The position numbers and the translations under genes are program-made. A DNA stretch of 64,000 bases. Origin: Trichoplax adhaerens (Eukaryota; Placozoa; Uniplacotomia; Trichoplacea; Trichoplacidae). This document shows, piece by piece, positions 1 through 13,500 of this stretch. Below the pieces are notes generated by a model. It made no database searches. It was not told the DNA's origin and worked only from the letters and a program-made list of their open reading frames with translations. Numbering within the stretch: the first letter of the stretch is position 1; each line of letters begins with the position of its first letter. The stretch is from contig NW_002060947.1 of the NCBI RefSeq assembly GCF_000150275.1, positions 6,349,211 to 6,413,210 of the forward strand, in the 5' to 3' direction.

Positions 1-46
1 TTATTACTCTTACCTAGTTCTAATTTGTACAGATTGGAAGTTGTGG

Positions 47-2651
47 ATGCTAGCTATGGGGCGATTAGGTCACTTTCTATCCATAAAATACTCCATCTCT
101 GCTATAGGCAAACAAATCATCATGCCTTATCCATCATTACGGGCTGTTGGCATCATGCCGCGATATATCGATAATAACGCATCGGCTTGGATGGTAAATC
201 GTCGTAGTCATTATTCTAATTCAAGGCGATATGATGGCAATCGACAGATATTACGTTCTAATTGCGATCGGTATCAAAAGATTCCATCGAATCCTCTCTT
301 TAGCATGGAACAGTACAACAAGCCGAAGAGTAGAACTTTCACTACGAAAATAGTGCAACATTTCCCGAATAATTTTCAACCCTATCTGCGATTAATCCGT
401 TTCGATCGTCCAATTGGTACTTACCTATTATATTTGCCTTGCACTTGGAGCATCTCGATGGCCGCTACACCAGGCCACTTGCCTGATTTGAAAACGTTGG
501 CTGTATTTGGAATAGGAGCATTAGTCATGAGAGGTGCAGGGTGTACTATTAATGATATGTGGGATTCCGATTTCGATAAAAAGGTAAACGATTCTGCGAT
601 ACTACATGTTAGGGTGTTTATCTTATTTGAATCATAGATTACTTTATACGTAGATATCGTTAATTATATGGTCTATACAGTATTCCACATAACAGTACAG
701 TAAATGCTTGAGCAGATTTATCTTCTTGCAATTTGGATGCCAACTGCTGTAAAGTTATTCATGGAGAAGATGGCATATGATAGCTTGGCAAGCAGTAGAG
801 TGTCATTTGTCTATGCAGTGTTCCACATAACGATACAGTAGAATGGGTAGATGTTTGAATGGATTTATCTTGTTGTAATTTGGATGCCAACTGACGTAAA
901 GTCATTCAAGGAAAAGATAGCTTATGATAGCATGGTAACCAGTAAAGTGTCATTTGTCAATGCAGCGTTCCATATAACGATACAGCAGATGCTTGAACAA
1001 ATATATCTTGTAATTTGGATGCTAACTGCTGTCAATAAAGAAATGGCTTACGGTAGCCTAGCAATCAGTAAAGTATCATTTGTCTATGCATTATTCCACA
1101 TAGCGATACAGTAGATGCTGAAATAGATTTTATCTTGTTGTAACAATTTGGATGCCTACTGCCGTAAAATTATTTAATGAGAAGATGGCTTATGGTAACC
1201 TGGCAATCAGTACAGTATCATTGCACGTACTTTTAACGATATCCTTTTCTACTGGCTGTGTTAAGGTGCTAGCTAGGCTGCCATAGAGTATCTACAGGAC
1301 ATAGCTTACATTGAATTAATGAAGAGGATATACTGTAGTATTACAAATAATAGCTATTTACATAAATGGATTGAGTTAGTAGAATGATGTATCTTATAAA
1401 TGATGGCTGCATTACATAATTTACATTTAAGTAGTATGATGCACCTGACAAATAATCGCTACATGGTACTACTTGTTGTTATTTTGTGCTAGGTTTTCCG
1501 AACCCGTGATCGTCCAATTGCTTCTGGCACTATTGCACATAAACAAGCATTGGGATTTTTAGCCGCACAATTGACTGTGGGTCTAAGTATATTACTATCT
1601 CTTAATCAATACAGTATCATCTTAGGAGCATGTTCCGTCCCGTTTGTAATTGTCTACCCGTTAATGAAACGTTTCACTTTTTGGCCGCAACTCTTTCTTG
1701 GTAATATAGCTAATAGCGATAGAATTTGATTGAATTGATTTACAGTCAGACTAGATTTTTACTGGCAATAATTAATTAACACGGTATTATACAGTCTACT
1801 GGTATTTCCTGTGAAGAACGCTAATTTTTATAAATGCATACTGTAGGGATCACTTTCAATTGGGGTGCTTTGCTAGGTTATGCTGCGGTCAATGGGTATT
1901 GCGATTGGAATGTTGTTATTCCATTATATGCAGCTAGTATCTCTTGGACGTTATTTTACGATACAATTTATGCCCATCAGGTTATTTTAGATTGCTATAA
2001 TGATATAACACTAATGTCCAATTAACCTATAATTCATTTACACTATTTCCCCTTGACGAGTATATTTAATACTTTAATGAAATCATGAACTAAAATTATT
2101 GAATCAGTACATAGAATTTAATCCTAAGACTAATTTTTTATCTTTTTAAAATGGAAAGGATAAAGATGACGATCGTTTCATTAACGTCAAATCCACCGCT
2201 CTTCTGTTTGGTGATAATACCAAACATTGGTTATCACTTTTCGCCGGTATCACTACGACTGGCTTAGTATTGTCTGGTCTATCAGCTCATCAAACTTGGC
2301 CTTATTTTGCTGCTGTTGGAGGTGGATTTGCTCACTTACTATACCAGGTTCAATTATATCAGTGACTACAATTTTATACGTTTAATATCTTGCTACCGTA
2401 CTAGGAAATATGATAACAGTGATATTTACCTTTGTCTACCGTTTATCTAAAAACTTGATAAAGTCTTGATAGTCATTTTGGCTAACCCTTTAATTGATTT
2501 TTAGATCTACAGTGTGAACATATCTAATACCGATAGTTGTCTGAAAGTATTCAAATCCAATATGTGGTATGGCTTAATCATATTTACTGGTATTATTGGA
2601 GGTAAATTACTACTAAGGGAAGGCAAAGAAGAACAGCAAAGTAGTCAATGA
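47..2651 (+). CDS. COQ2: 4-hydroxybenzoate polyprenyltransferase, mitochondrial (ubiquinone synthesis)
   Basis: Exons read as 47-583, 1493-1700, 1847-1980, 2159-2347 and 2505-2651 (stop TGA), all with GT-AG introns, giving about 404 aa. The enzyme attaches the polyprenyl tail to 4-hydroxybenzoate in the mitochondrial inner membrane, an early step of coenzyme Q synthesis. Both prenyl-diphosphate/Mg binding motifs of the UbiA family are intact: NDMWDSDFD (about residues 169-177) and [13 protein letters not shown] (about 286-298, across the exon 3/4 junction). Other family segments are [22 protein letters not shown] and [10 protein letters not shown]-like [10 protein letters not shown]. The length is close to human COQ2. 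The N-terminus is basic and Ser/Arg-rich, as expected for a mitochondrial presequence. The reading frame is open to the left edge, so the start (ATG 47, 56 or 122) is uncertain and an upstream exon is possible. Intron 1 is 909 bp and carries a tandem repeat. Confidence 0.93.
676..1222. repeat. Diverged minisatellite in COQ2 intron 1, about 4 copies of 126-147 bp
   Basis: A unit recognisable by TTCCACATAACGATACAGTA, then a TTTGGATGCCAACTGC-like core and a GGCTTATGGTAGC-like segment recurs with starts near 683, 821, 968 and 1094, plus a partial last copy. Copies differ by substitutions and small indels. A 263 bp open frame inside it is a by-product of the repeat and does not resemble a gene. 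Confidence 0.85.
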
Positions 2652-5036
2652 AATAATAAGTCTTAAAATTCCATGTTACGCATGCACAACCACTTTAAAG
2701 CTTGCGCTCTCATGCATGGATTTAAGAAATTTAATATGAATATTTCTATAAAGATACCTTTAAGTGATAAATTAATAATAATCAACTATTTATTGTAATT
2801 TGCGATGTACTTGCATTGTTTTGAGAAACTGATGATGAAATCTCATGTAGACTAAACTAGAAAATAGCTATCTAAATAAAATTGCAGGCAGCTACACCTT
2901 TGCAGCCTCAGATGATTAGAGAGTATCACTCTGTAAGAAACTTTTTAAAGATTGTCCTTAGTATCAGCGTTGATGGTAATGAAAGTTCCTTTGTGGCTAT
3001 ATTGTACGCTACCACAATGCTAATTTCATAGTATTATAACTAATAGCTTTTTGTTAGATTTTTAGTTCTGAAGCTGCATAGTCAAATTTAATTTCTACTC
3101 TTCATTCTGAAAACGTTTTAAATTTTAGAAAGGATAGTAGCAAAATATATACATTATGCTTTAATAATATGCGAATACTGTTTATAGATCACTGTGACAA
3201 CTGCATATTTGTGCAACGTCTGTAAAATTTAAATAACATTTTATACTGCTATTTTTCGGTCTATAATTGCCATTATACCAAAGTAAAGAGTAATTTGTAA
3301 TAGAAGAATTGCTGGACTATCAAATTACTGTCATAGATGATAATAATACGTATCTTTGTTTAGCGTTATACTTTATGCTCGTAGTAGGTACTTGCAGTAT
3401 ACGATTGTCACAAAACAGCTTTGCAACAAGATAACGTAATCTACGATCAATAAGTCAATTCCTTGAACTACGTATCAAGGAACGATATCTGCACTATCAC
3501 GAGCACTTTTCCTCTACTAGCAGACTACACAAAGACTTAAACGCCTCGTATTTTACGTTAAACACTAAGTTGGACAATTCTTCTTTATTTCACGATATAC
3601 TGCATTTATATACTATTCCTCAATAGTTCATGAGTCATAGTTAATACAATTAACATTAGAATCATTTACTGAATTAGATATTAATTTTAGCTACTGCTCT
3701 CTTAATGCAGACAACAGTATTTACGAACATAGACATGTAATAACTAATACAGAATAGTCAGATTACGATATGTCCTATCACGGAACATTTCCATGATAAT
3801 TTACAGTCTATCATAAGTAAATTACAATCACAATGATTCGAACTGTAAGCAGATGATTTGCATTCCCTATTATAACTATTATAATTTCAGTATGTGTATA
3901 AGTGTCACTGTCATAAAAAGTCAGTGCTATATTAAAATACAGTATATCCAAATTAGAAGTTAACTAAATAAGGATAGTCTAACAGAATTATCCTAACAAA
4001 GTTATTTCTACTGTAATACAGTATTTAACACTGTAACAACGATACCTTACGATCGTTACTTGTAGTTGCTAGTAGCACTGCAAAAAAAATCGGTCTTCTG
4101 ATTGTAAAGTTGTTACCAAATGATAATATATTGCTAAAACTGATCCTTTTTAACCCTAACCTGTCCAAATTCTACCGATATGTAGTGCAAATTAATGGTA
4201 TTGCCGATTAAAGTTTGCGCATTAAACAGTAATATATTTACTGAGAACCAATTCCAGGTACTCTAGGATGACCTTAACTGCTGGATAGCAATTTTTCATA
4301 AATTTATATAGATAGATGTAATGATTGAATTGTAGTTTTATTGACTCATTATTCCTGATAATCTGCTACTACGTATATAAACGTTATTGATATTCATTTG
4401 TAAGCAAATAAAATTTAATTTTTTATATCTACGGTAGTTACAAACATTATTTATTAAAGCTTTAAATATGCTCCAATGATTACTAATATCGAGTAAACTG
4501 GAAATGCAATCTAATAGCCTTATTATGAACAATATAAAATACGTTTCATCGAATTGAAGTTGAGTTTAAGATGTGCACAGATATTATCAGTTAATTCATT
4601 AATAGAACGGAGACTTAAGAGATCTATCGCCCTAATAATGTAGTAAACCAACTGAATTCAGATGTAAAGCAAAATTTATCATCATGAAAAGTGCATATCG
4701 AGTAAAAATATATAACAATTAATAATTTTAATTATTTTTACCATACTGAAACAGAATAGGATGTAAAAGTTCATAGAGATGCCAATCAACAAACAAGATA
4801 TTGACAATTACATTAATCTACTTGAAATGAATAATTCTATCTGCAGATAGAATTGATAGCATGCAAAAAAATAAAATTGCAAGGATTCAATTATATCTTA
4901 ATTGAAAAATGTCATATTCATTAGCAGAATATTTTAACAGCTTCAAAGTAAACAAATAATAATTGAAGAAGAATGACTATTTCTGCCTATGGACAGCATT
5001 AAAATGAACTAAAAATTATAATGGAAAATTTGAACA
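2652..5036. other. Intergenic between COQ2 and the PHP gene
   Basis: AT-rich DNA between two convergent genes with no coding region I can recognise. An AATAAA at 2875-2880 is a possible COQ2 polyadenylation signal. The part from about 3406 to 4050 is related to a second stretch near 27883-28345 and is listed separately. Confidence 0.6.
3406..4050 (+). repeat. Dispersed diverged repeat, copy A
   Basis: The order of short matching blocks is shared with 27883-28345: TGTCACAAA..CAGCTT, GACAAGG/ACAAG then ATAACGTAA, GACGCC..TACGTTAAA, GTC(A/G)GA(T/C)TAC.ATATGTCC, ATCA(C/A)(G/A)GAA and a TAACCAAAT-like block. I see no terminal inverted repeat and no coding sequence, so its class is unknown. It could be an old non-autonomous transposon. 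Confidence 0.55.
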
Positions 5037-8000
5037 TTAACAAGTCGTAAATAGCATGCTATCTCGCCAAAAAGCATGCTGTAAGACGTGCATACTAGAT
5101 TTAGCCATTGGCTTGGCATTAACAATAGGTGTTGATCGATCTCTTGGAAAGATGGTAGGTGCAAGAAAATGGATCTTTTGGATATTCATGCTTTCAATGT
5201 ATGCTTGCAATGAACTGTAGAACATGCCTACTTCAGTTGGGCCGTAACTACCGTCAGAAAGAGTAACATGGCCACCTAATGCGATTATTCTCTGTGATTA
5301 TAAAGCAAATAGTAATATAGTACGGTTAGTATTATTCGGTAAATTTGGAAAATTATGTATCTCAAGAAAATTACTTGCAAGGTAAAATAAAAATGAATAA
5401 TTCTAAGCATCATAAGTCTGGAAAATCTTGATTACCCGTAAAATATGGCGCTGTGGATAAGGATCATCTAATTCGGTTGTTAGCGCTTTACTATTGATTT
5501 CAAATAATCCACCATATTCGGCAATGTATCTTATATTTCGATCGATTTTTTCCCAAATAACTTCTGTTAATTCAAAATTTTTCCTAAAGGTGTAAATTAG
5601 ATCGAATTTTCCAACCACTTCTGGATGTGTTTTAGTGACTAATTCATATTGGCAATCGAAATATTCACAAAATAACTCTTCTGTATTGCCAACAGCTTCT
5701 TCGGCTTTCGTAAAACTATCGTTGTTTATATCGATCGGAATTCCACGAATATGACGAACCATTCCTACCACGTAATCAGGATTAAAATGCTGACGAGAGT
5801 CATTAATATCTTGGATAGAATCAGCTCCAAAGTAGAACGTTTCCATACCGACTAATAATTTAATATGCTCTTTGTAATGATGCTGCAAACGTCTAGCTTC
5901 TCTTATGTACTTTTCAAAATTTTCTTGGAGAAATTGGACCGTTTTCTTTGCCTAAGATGATTAAAAATTTTACAACATTGATTCATGATCAGGTTTATTT
6001 CTTCAATTTTAAAGAGAGAATTAATCTAAGCCAGTACGAATATGAACCAAAAACTATACTACACTGATTAATAATTAGTTAGACTGAATTATCTAAGCGT
6101 AATGGGATAATAGATCTTTCAGGCAGCATAAAAGCAATACAAAAATTTTTACAGCACTAATTTATGATCAGGTGTAATTTTAAAGTTTAAAAAGACAATA
6201 ATTCATCTAAGACAACACGGAAATAACACTAATGTAAAATTAAATGAGTAGATAATATTTAATATTAATACGGAATGATTTTGCAGCTCTTGATATTGAT
6301 GTGTAAGACTTAATTATGTGGAGTAGCATAGCCTGGATTATAGCTCTAAAAATAGCTGGTAAAGTTTGCGAACTACGCCAACTAGCTATTGATAGAAATA
6401 TATAAGCAAAAATTATATAATAAAAATGCTCATTTATGAGTAAGCTACTTTTAGAGTAATTATCATGAAAAATAATATGTTTCAAATATTAGCTATAATT
6501 ATTATACTAATTTTAAAATGAAGATTTTCTCCTTTAATCGCCAACTCTGCTTGGAGGTACAAGAATTGATGAAAGATCGATTACGCTATGTGCAGTTATA
6601 GCACGTTACTAATATCGAATTAAGCTCATAACCATATCAAAAAGAAGATGGCGCTTTTTTTAGGGGTATTACATAACTAGTCAATTGTGATGCTATAATC
6701 AATGACGAGTTAATTCTGGATTTTAAGTGCATTAACTTTTGAAATCGAAATTAAGTAGCGCAAATATTCAGAAATCAATAGTTCTCGCGAACAGTGTAAC
6801 AACTAATAAAAGATACCTCTTGATCAAGATACAGTAGCATGCTAAATAGGGAAGAACTTAAGTAAAGCCTTGATTAAGTTAGTGTTAAAATATATGTTTT
6901 GTTTCAGTTTTATAATTTACATCTAATATTTTGGAGGTAACGTTGTTTGTACGAGAGCCATGTTGTAGCGATCTAAGCATATTAATATTGTAAAAATTCT
7001 TCAGAGTTAATTTACAGAAGGTGCTAGTTGGACACATTTTATCGTGTGTAGTTCAGTAGATTTACGTTACATTTGAAATTAGAGCAGATTAGTACATTTA
7101 GAAAATTCAGTAAAGCTAATCAGACTTTAAACATGTATTATAAGTAGAGTAGGCTATGATTAGCTCAAATAACCTGATTTATAATCTAAAAGCTATCCTT
7201 AAGGCGAGTAGCTTATTTTAATCGCAAACTGGGAGTTGATCAAAATCGATTATGGAATCAGGTCAAATTTATCGATAACTAATATGTCATTGCATGACAA
7301 AAAAACTAGTATAGTAGATTACAATGAAGTAAAAACCAAGGTCATTAAACTTTAAATTATATATCACAAGTTTGGTGGACTATTACCGGTTTAAGTGGTT
7401 TAATCTATCCTGTAAAGCTATATAATGACGAATAGCCTATTGTAATAATAAACTCATGATTAAAATTGATCGAGAGATCAAATGCAAACAGATCAATAAC
7501 TTGTTACTGCTGAGGAAATATTACTATCGTAGATTGTAGCGCTTTAACTATCTTAATTTGTCATCTAGAGCTTAATTCACAAACAGATAGTATATTACAG
7601 TAGCAAATCAAAGATTTATAATGAAAATTAGATATCATTGAATGAATATTTAGACATTATATATGAGAAATTTAAATGATGATTTTACCTATCCCAAAAA
7701 CTTATTTACCATCTAGAACCTACAGTAGCTTAAGAATCCAGTAATTCATTATAGCAATAATTCCGTGATGCTCAACTTAATCATGAAAAATATCTAATTT
7801 TATCATCTAAATCTTGACTCAAAGACAGGTAGCGCATTAGAGTAGCAAATACATGGCTTATCATGGGATTAGATGCCATTTGATGAATGATTAAACATAC
7901 TATATTACATCATCAGAGAATATAAATGATGATTATACTCGTTTTATAAACTCATTTTACCATCTAGAGCCTGGTTTGCGAATGAATAACTCCAGGATGC

Positions 8001-8925
8001 TGCAGTTAGTCACTTTAAATATCATTCGCAGCTTAACTCAGAGATAAATAGCGTATTACCGTGACAATCTCAAGATTTATCATGATATTCAATACCATGG
8101 AACGAATAACTAGACACACTATATAGGATAAGAGAATTAAAATGGTGATTATATTCGTTCTAAAAAACTCATTTTATCATCTAAAGCCTAAATAAAGACT
8201 ATCGTTATGAGTTTCAGCAATTACTCCAAGACATTAAAAGTTAATCATGAGACCAAAACTTGAATAATCAATACGATGTCTTATATGGTAGTATAAGGAA
8301 ATATCAATTTGCACACAAGATCGATTAGTTTAACAGATAAACTACCAACTTCTACAGAATTCTTTCGATTGGCTACGTCGAGCTATGTATACGGGATTAT
8401 AGATTGCTGGTACTCTGAACAAATGCTATTTTACAGTTTAATTTTTAGGACAATTAATTTATTCTTATGAATGTCACACTTAAGCGTATCCAGCGGCAAC
8501 ATTAAATGAAATATTTCATTGCTGGCTTGAATAATTATAGTTGTTACATTTAGATCACATACTATGGATTGGTGTTCTACTGCCACTAGTATCATGAATA
8601 ATAAAGTGCCATATAAATCAAAGTTATCAAGATTAGTTTGATATAAATCCATGCAAATTGACGCCATTTAATGCAGACAAGGTCGTTCAAAAAAGTTTAA
8701 AAATCGAAATAATCTTACGATGAAAAACTCAATATTATTTTAGAGCAATGGCTATTTAACCTCGACTTCTTCTTTATATAACTGCTCTTCTTTATAGCGA
8801 GGCATCGATTCGCTCATGCCAAAGTAAGCATAACCAATTTCAATGGCACGCAAAACACATGATTCTAAATGGCCTTTACCAAATTGGCAAAATTGCCCAC
8901 TATGACTGTTATAAGAGAATGGCAT
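5037..8925 (-). CDS. HIS2-type histidinol-phosphatase-like PHP protein, probable pseudoenzyme
   Basis: Three coding exons on the minus strand (8761-8925, 5436-5951, 5037-5291) give 311 aa, close to fungal HIS2 length. The N-terminus, MPFSYNSHSGQFC, and the segments MPRY, LLVGMET, RHIRGIPID, TEELFCEYFDCQYEL, PEVVGKFDLI, YGGLFEINS, DPYP and LSDGSYGP align in order with HIS2-type histidinol phosphatases, which remove phosphate from histidinol phosphate in histidine synthesis. However, most metal-ligand positions as I know them from that family are changed: HxH is N6-x-H8, T-E-H is S38-E-S40, the GSVHH pair is R121-H122, VGH is VGK170 and the final SDDSH is SDGSY243. E92 and D240 remain. Animals are not expected to make histidine, so the role is unknown; loss of phosphatase activity is inferred. 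Intron 1 is 2.8 kb and the start is well supported. Confidence 0.85.
7440..8200. repeat. Diverged tandem repeat in intron 1 of the PHP gene, 3 copies of about 220-240 bp
   Basis: A block of the type (A)TGAATGAATATTTAGACA, then a short spacer, then GATGATTATACTCG and ACTCATTTTACCATCTAGAGCCT begins near 7639, 7880 and 8099, with degenerate sequence between copies. No coding sequence is seen in it. Confidence 0.7.
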
Positions 8926-9385
8926 ATCGTTTTTCTTCTCCTATCAAGTTGATAATGTGGTCTAATTTGTACAATAGGAGCTAATACCTGCAACAAATTA
9001 ACGAATTTTTTCCCAAATCGAATGGAACTGAATGGTATAATGTTATAAGAATAGACTAAATATTGGGGGTTAATATCGCTCTCGTGATACTCCCTACTTT
9101 AATAGCCTTATAGAACTGGCTATTGTAGATGTAGCACTATATCATCCAAATTAAAGAATTTGTATGGCCTTCAGTTTGTTACTTAGCCCAATGGCCTATC
9201 ATCATTGAATCCTCTATTTTAAATTGATGGTATAACGATCTAGCATATGTTCATGCCATATGGTCATGAATAGATCGAATTAAAGCAACACTTTACAGCT
9301 TAAGCTGTTCTACAATCCTCATCATATCTGAGACTTATCATATCAAAATCATTCATTCTAAGTGTAGTTGAAATCTTTCAAAGGT

Positions 9386-9890
9386 ATGTACGAATCGAGC
9401 ATATAGGATTAGGTAATTAATGTAATTTTCAACCTAGAATGCGTTATTAGCAGTAAGTAGATATCTTCTTTTCGGCTCAAAGATGGGCTATAGCACGGAT
9501 ATCAGTATACACTATTCCCGTAGAGCATAACTAACACCATTATAAAAGGTATAAAATTCATTATGGTGCTACTTCCTGGGAGTGAATGACCATTATAATA
9601 TGATACATTACAGTTGATTTTCGTTTAAACTGCTATGAAGGTGTTGGCTCTATTGGACTTTATTTCATGTCGGTAGAGAATATGAACAATTCAACATCAA
9701 CCCATGTCCAGTTTTCAAAATGAATTTTATAAGTTTAGCTCTAAGATTGACTAATTAATTATCTATCTATGAAAGAAACTTATAATTTGTCTCTTGTACC
9801 TGGAATGAGGAAGCAATCTACGACAATAAAGTTTTATTAGCAAAATCAACGATCTTGATATTATTATTTTGAGATATTTTATTGCATACT
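9386..9890 (+). repeat. Direct repeat of about 505 bp, copy 1
   Basis: Matches 10063-10567 over its whole length with many substitutions. Shared blocks include ATCTTCTTTTCGGCTCA, AGTTGATTTTCGTTTA, ATTTGTCTCTTG, ATGAGGAAGCA, CAATAAAGTTTT and GAGATATTTTATTGCAT. Both ends are offset by exactly 677 bp between copies. Confidence 0.85.
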
Positions 9891-10062
9891 AGCCGAATCT
9901 GTACACCCAGATACAAAATAAATATATAGTATGCACACATTACAAAGTCAGATCCGAGGCTTATAACTTCTTATAAGCTGTCGATAAGCCTGTATCCGAA
10001 GAATTTAAAGGCGATATATCATACTTATTGCTCTGGATAGTCATTGTCAATATCATTCAGAG

Positions 10063-10567
10063 CTATGTATAAATTGAGCCAATTGGATTGGGTGATTAGG
10101 GTTATTATCTTTAATTTAAAATAGGCTATTAACAGTGAGTGGATATTTTCTTTTCGGCTCATAGATAGGCAGGCAGAGATATCACTATAATTATTACGGT
10201 AGAACATGATAAATACCATCATAAAAATATAAAATTCATCTTGACGCATCTTATTAGGAATAAACGGCGATTATAATGTGATAGATTGTAGTTGATTTCG
10301 TTTATACTCTGATGGAAATACTAGCTCTACTAGGGCTTTATTTTATATCGATAGAGAATATAGGGTGCATTATAATTCAATATCATCACATATCCTTTTT
10401 AAAGTGGATTTAAAAGTTGAATTGTAATATTGACTAATCATCTATTCATGAAAGATGCATACAATTTGTCTCTTGCATCTTGCATGAGGAAGCAGTCTGC
10501 GGCAATAAAGTTTTGCAAGAAGATCAGAGATCTTAATATCGTTTTCGAGATATTTTATTGCATGCAG
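10063..10567 (+). repeat. Direct repeat of about 505 bp, copy 2
   Basis: Second copy of the repeat at 9386-9890. About 170 bp of unrelated sequence separates the two. The level of difference suggests an old duplication or two insertions of one element family; no target-site duplication is evident. Confidence 0.85.
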
Positions 10568-13500
10568 AAAATAAAGATGATTTATCATATAAAATACTCT
10601 GCATAGTCATTGCAAATATTTCGCAAAGAGAAGCTGAAAAGTTAAGGATATTTTATTGTATGATTTATTTGGACTACAGAATGGCAATAAAAATGCCAAA
10701 TTGATCAGAGTTATATTATATCGCTTAGACCATGCAAAGGATAATTTATTTTAATATTATTCTTACACATTATCTCTTAATCATTGGACTTGTGATACTT
10801 TCTTCATTATCCAAAAAACTAGGAAAATAATATATCTTGTAAAATAATATCCGCCTTAATCGTAATTTATTCTAAATCATTAGTATAAATATGCTTATAA
10901 TTCTTTTATAAGTTAATCGTTTTAACCTATAAGGCTGAAGCGATAATCTTAGTAAAATGGAATCTGATATATCACGCCAAAATAAATTGCCATCAGTTCT
11001 GAACTCTACATAGAAATACGCTTAAGAGATTAATATAATTAATTAGGAAAATGAATTGCTAGTACTTAACTCTGCTAGTAAAATAATTTAGGATCATAAG
11101 AATGAATAAGAATGATGAATTGTGAAACAAAATTTACTATATAGTCTCAATCTAGCAAAAGTAGTTCTAATTGTCATAAGAATTCTTTAAATTATATAGT
11201 TTGTGGGAGTTTATATAAAGCTGAACATTTACAAATTATTGTCGTCGTACTCTCGACACAAGGCATTATAAGTGCTTTCAATGCTTCCATATACATAGTT
11301 TACTTTTCTAAGCTACAGAACTTCATAAAGCAGATTTAATTTATCAATCTTGGTTGATAAAAAATACCCAGCAAAATAAAGAAATGAATAATATAATAAA
11401 TTAGTACCATTCTACAGTATTTCTAATTTATCATGATACGAAAGAAATTATTGCCTAACCTTAACTAAAGCTGTCAGCTAACCGATATGGTACAAAGTTT
11501 AAGTTGCCTATTCTATAAACCACTTGAATTTTTTACAACTAAATTTGCAAGCTTTCGAAAAATTAATCATATTATTGCAAGGCTGATTAATCATTAATTA
11601 ATAAACAAATATGATCTGGAAGAAGTTACCGGTTTATATTATCGATTACAGCGTTGTGTAATTAAAATATGAGTATAGTTAATTATCTCTTATTGATGAA
11701 CTATGAACCCTTTCCCGTTCATTGTCATTGCAATCAGATAAATTTTTAACGAGCGCAAGAATGCAATTACACTGACGTAATAGGGAATGATCAAGTTTAA
11801 ATTTTTTGTCCGCTACATTATCAATTTAAAGCCACTTAATATATGATTAAACTACTAGTAAATGAGCTATCGGGTGCAATTTTCGAAGGGTAATATAAAG
11901 TTGATAATTCACTCATATATTTCTTAAAAGATATTTGCATACAGTTAAAGTTTCTATAGATTATCTAAGCTGATCATATAAATATTTAAATAAAGGTTTA
12001 GAAATACTAATTAATATTCTAAATCAAGAACTGACGTAAGGAGCTTACGCGAATGCACCAATTTAATGTAATTTTCAAATTATTGTATGATAGCCATCAA
12101 TTTTTATTTACTACCGATAAATTAAGCTCGTAAACAAAAGGTTTAATATTTAAAATTGTAATTTGCTTGCTGTGATGTTTCGGAAAATTGAGAGTTCGGC
12201 ATTAGTCGCAATAAAGTACAATAAAATAGTTAACGGAAGAGTAATCTTTATTGAGCTAGTGTAAGAGAATAATCGTGTAAGATTATCGTGCGAGTAACGA
12301 CCTGACTAGTCGAATAATTACAGTAGTGTAGAATATGTAAAGCGAGCAAGCTTACCGTGTAACTACGAGAAATAACTAATGAGATAGGCGAAAGAAGATA
12401 GCTTTCATAATGTTAAGAGCACGGCAGGAGGAAATTACTTATAGACACGGATGATTCATAATAATAAGTTACATCTATGTAAGGATAATGCTACGGTATA
12501 ATTTAGCTAGAGTCTAAGAGATTTCCACGGTGTAAATTGTTAAATATAAGTTAAGCATATTTAGAGTTGTGTTACAGTCTAGTGGAAATTAATGTTTCAC
12601 TAAAAATGGTCTATACCGTATTTAGAAGTAAACACTACACTTGCGTTTTTACAGATGGCAGTCAAACTATTCTTAGAAATGTGGAAGCACAACTAAAGCA
12701 AAACACTTTCGGTACACTAAAGTCCACTCGTGTTTTTAAATATGTATTTACACTTTCGGTTAATGTAGATACATTATTCCTAATCTATAATCCACATCTA
12801 TTATGACTAAAAAATCAAATTGTAGGGGCGTAAAATGATTATATGAGTATATTGTAAATATTATGCCTAATCGAAAATAAGAAAATGATATATTGCAAAT
12901 ATCCTTCTTAAAAAAACTTCCCGTGATAAATTTGAATGTAATTTAATCTCTCAATGCTTAAATGCAATGGAAAAGGTAATCTGTCAATCGTTAAGACCAT
13001 ACCCGGTCATTCCAGTTCCTAGTAGTTTATAAATAATGGCTAATCAATTTTTACGATATCAAATAGTTTTAATTGTTATGGCAGCGCGACTTCTAACATA
13101 GTTATAGAATGTGTATATGATAAATTAAAATTATCACCTTCGAAAGCATTTTAAAATGTTTCAATTCTTATAGTAAGAATAATAAAATAGCCACTACTAA
13201 TTCTTGTGAAACGAATTATAAGCTTGCGAAGAACAAAACGTATAAAAATTAACCTGAAATGGTAATTATTGGGTCTAATAGAAGCAATCATTTAAGATGG
13301 GAAATTAGCTATCCTATATGTAACATAGAATAATCAACCTCAAGGAATTTGTGATAAATTAAGCTGCTGATATCAGCATGCGAAATAATAAAAAGTCTAA
13401 TCGAGTTCTTAAAAGATAGGAAATGGGCTTTTGAAGATTTGACCTGTAAATTTAGCTTCTAAGAATTTGCAGAAAATTGAGTTTGCTAAAAGTTATACGC

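Noticed and set aside
851-1114. 87-codon open frame in COQ2 intron 1
   Set aside because: It lies inside the minisatellite and its two halves repeat each other; it is a by-product of the repeat.
12567-12806. 79-codon plus-strand open frame
   Set aside because: No recognisable domain, no flanking exons and a composition like the surrounding DNA.
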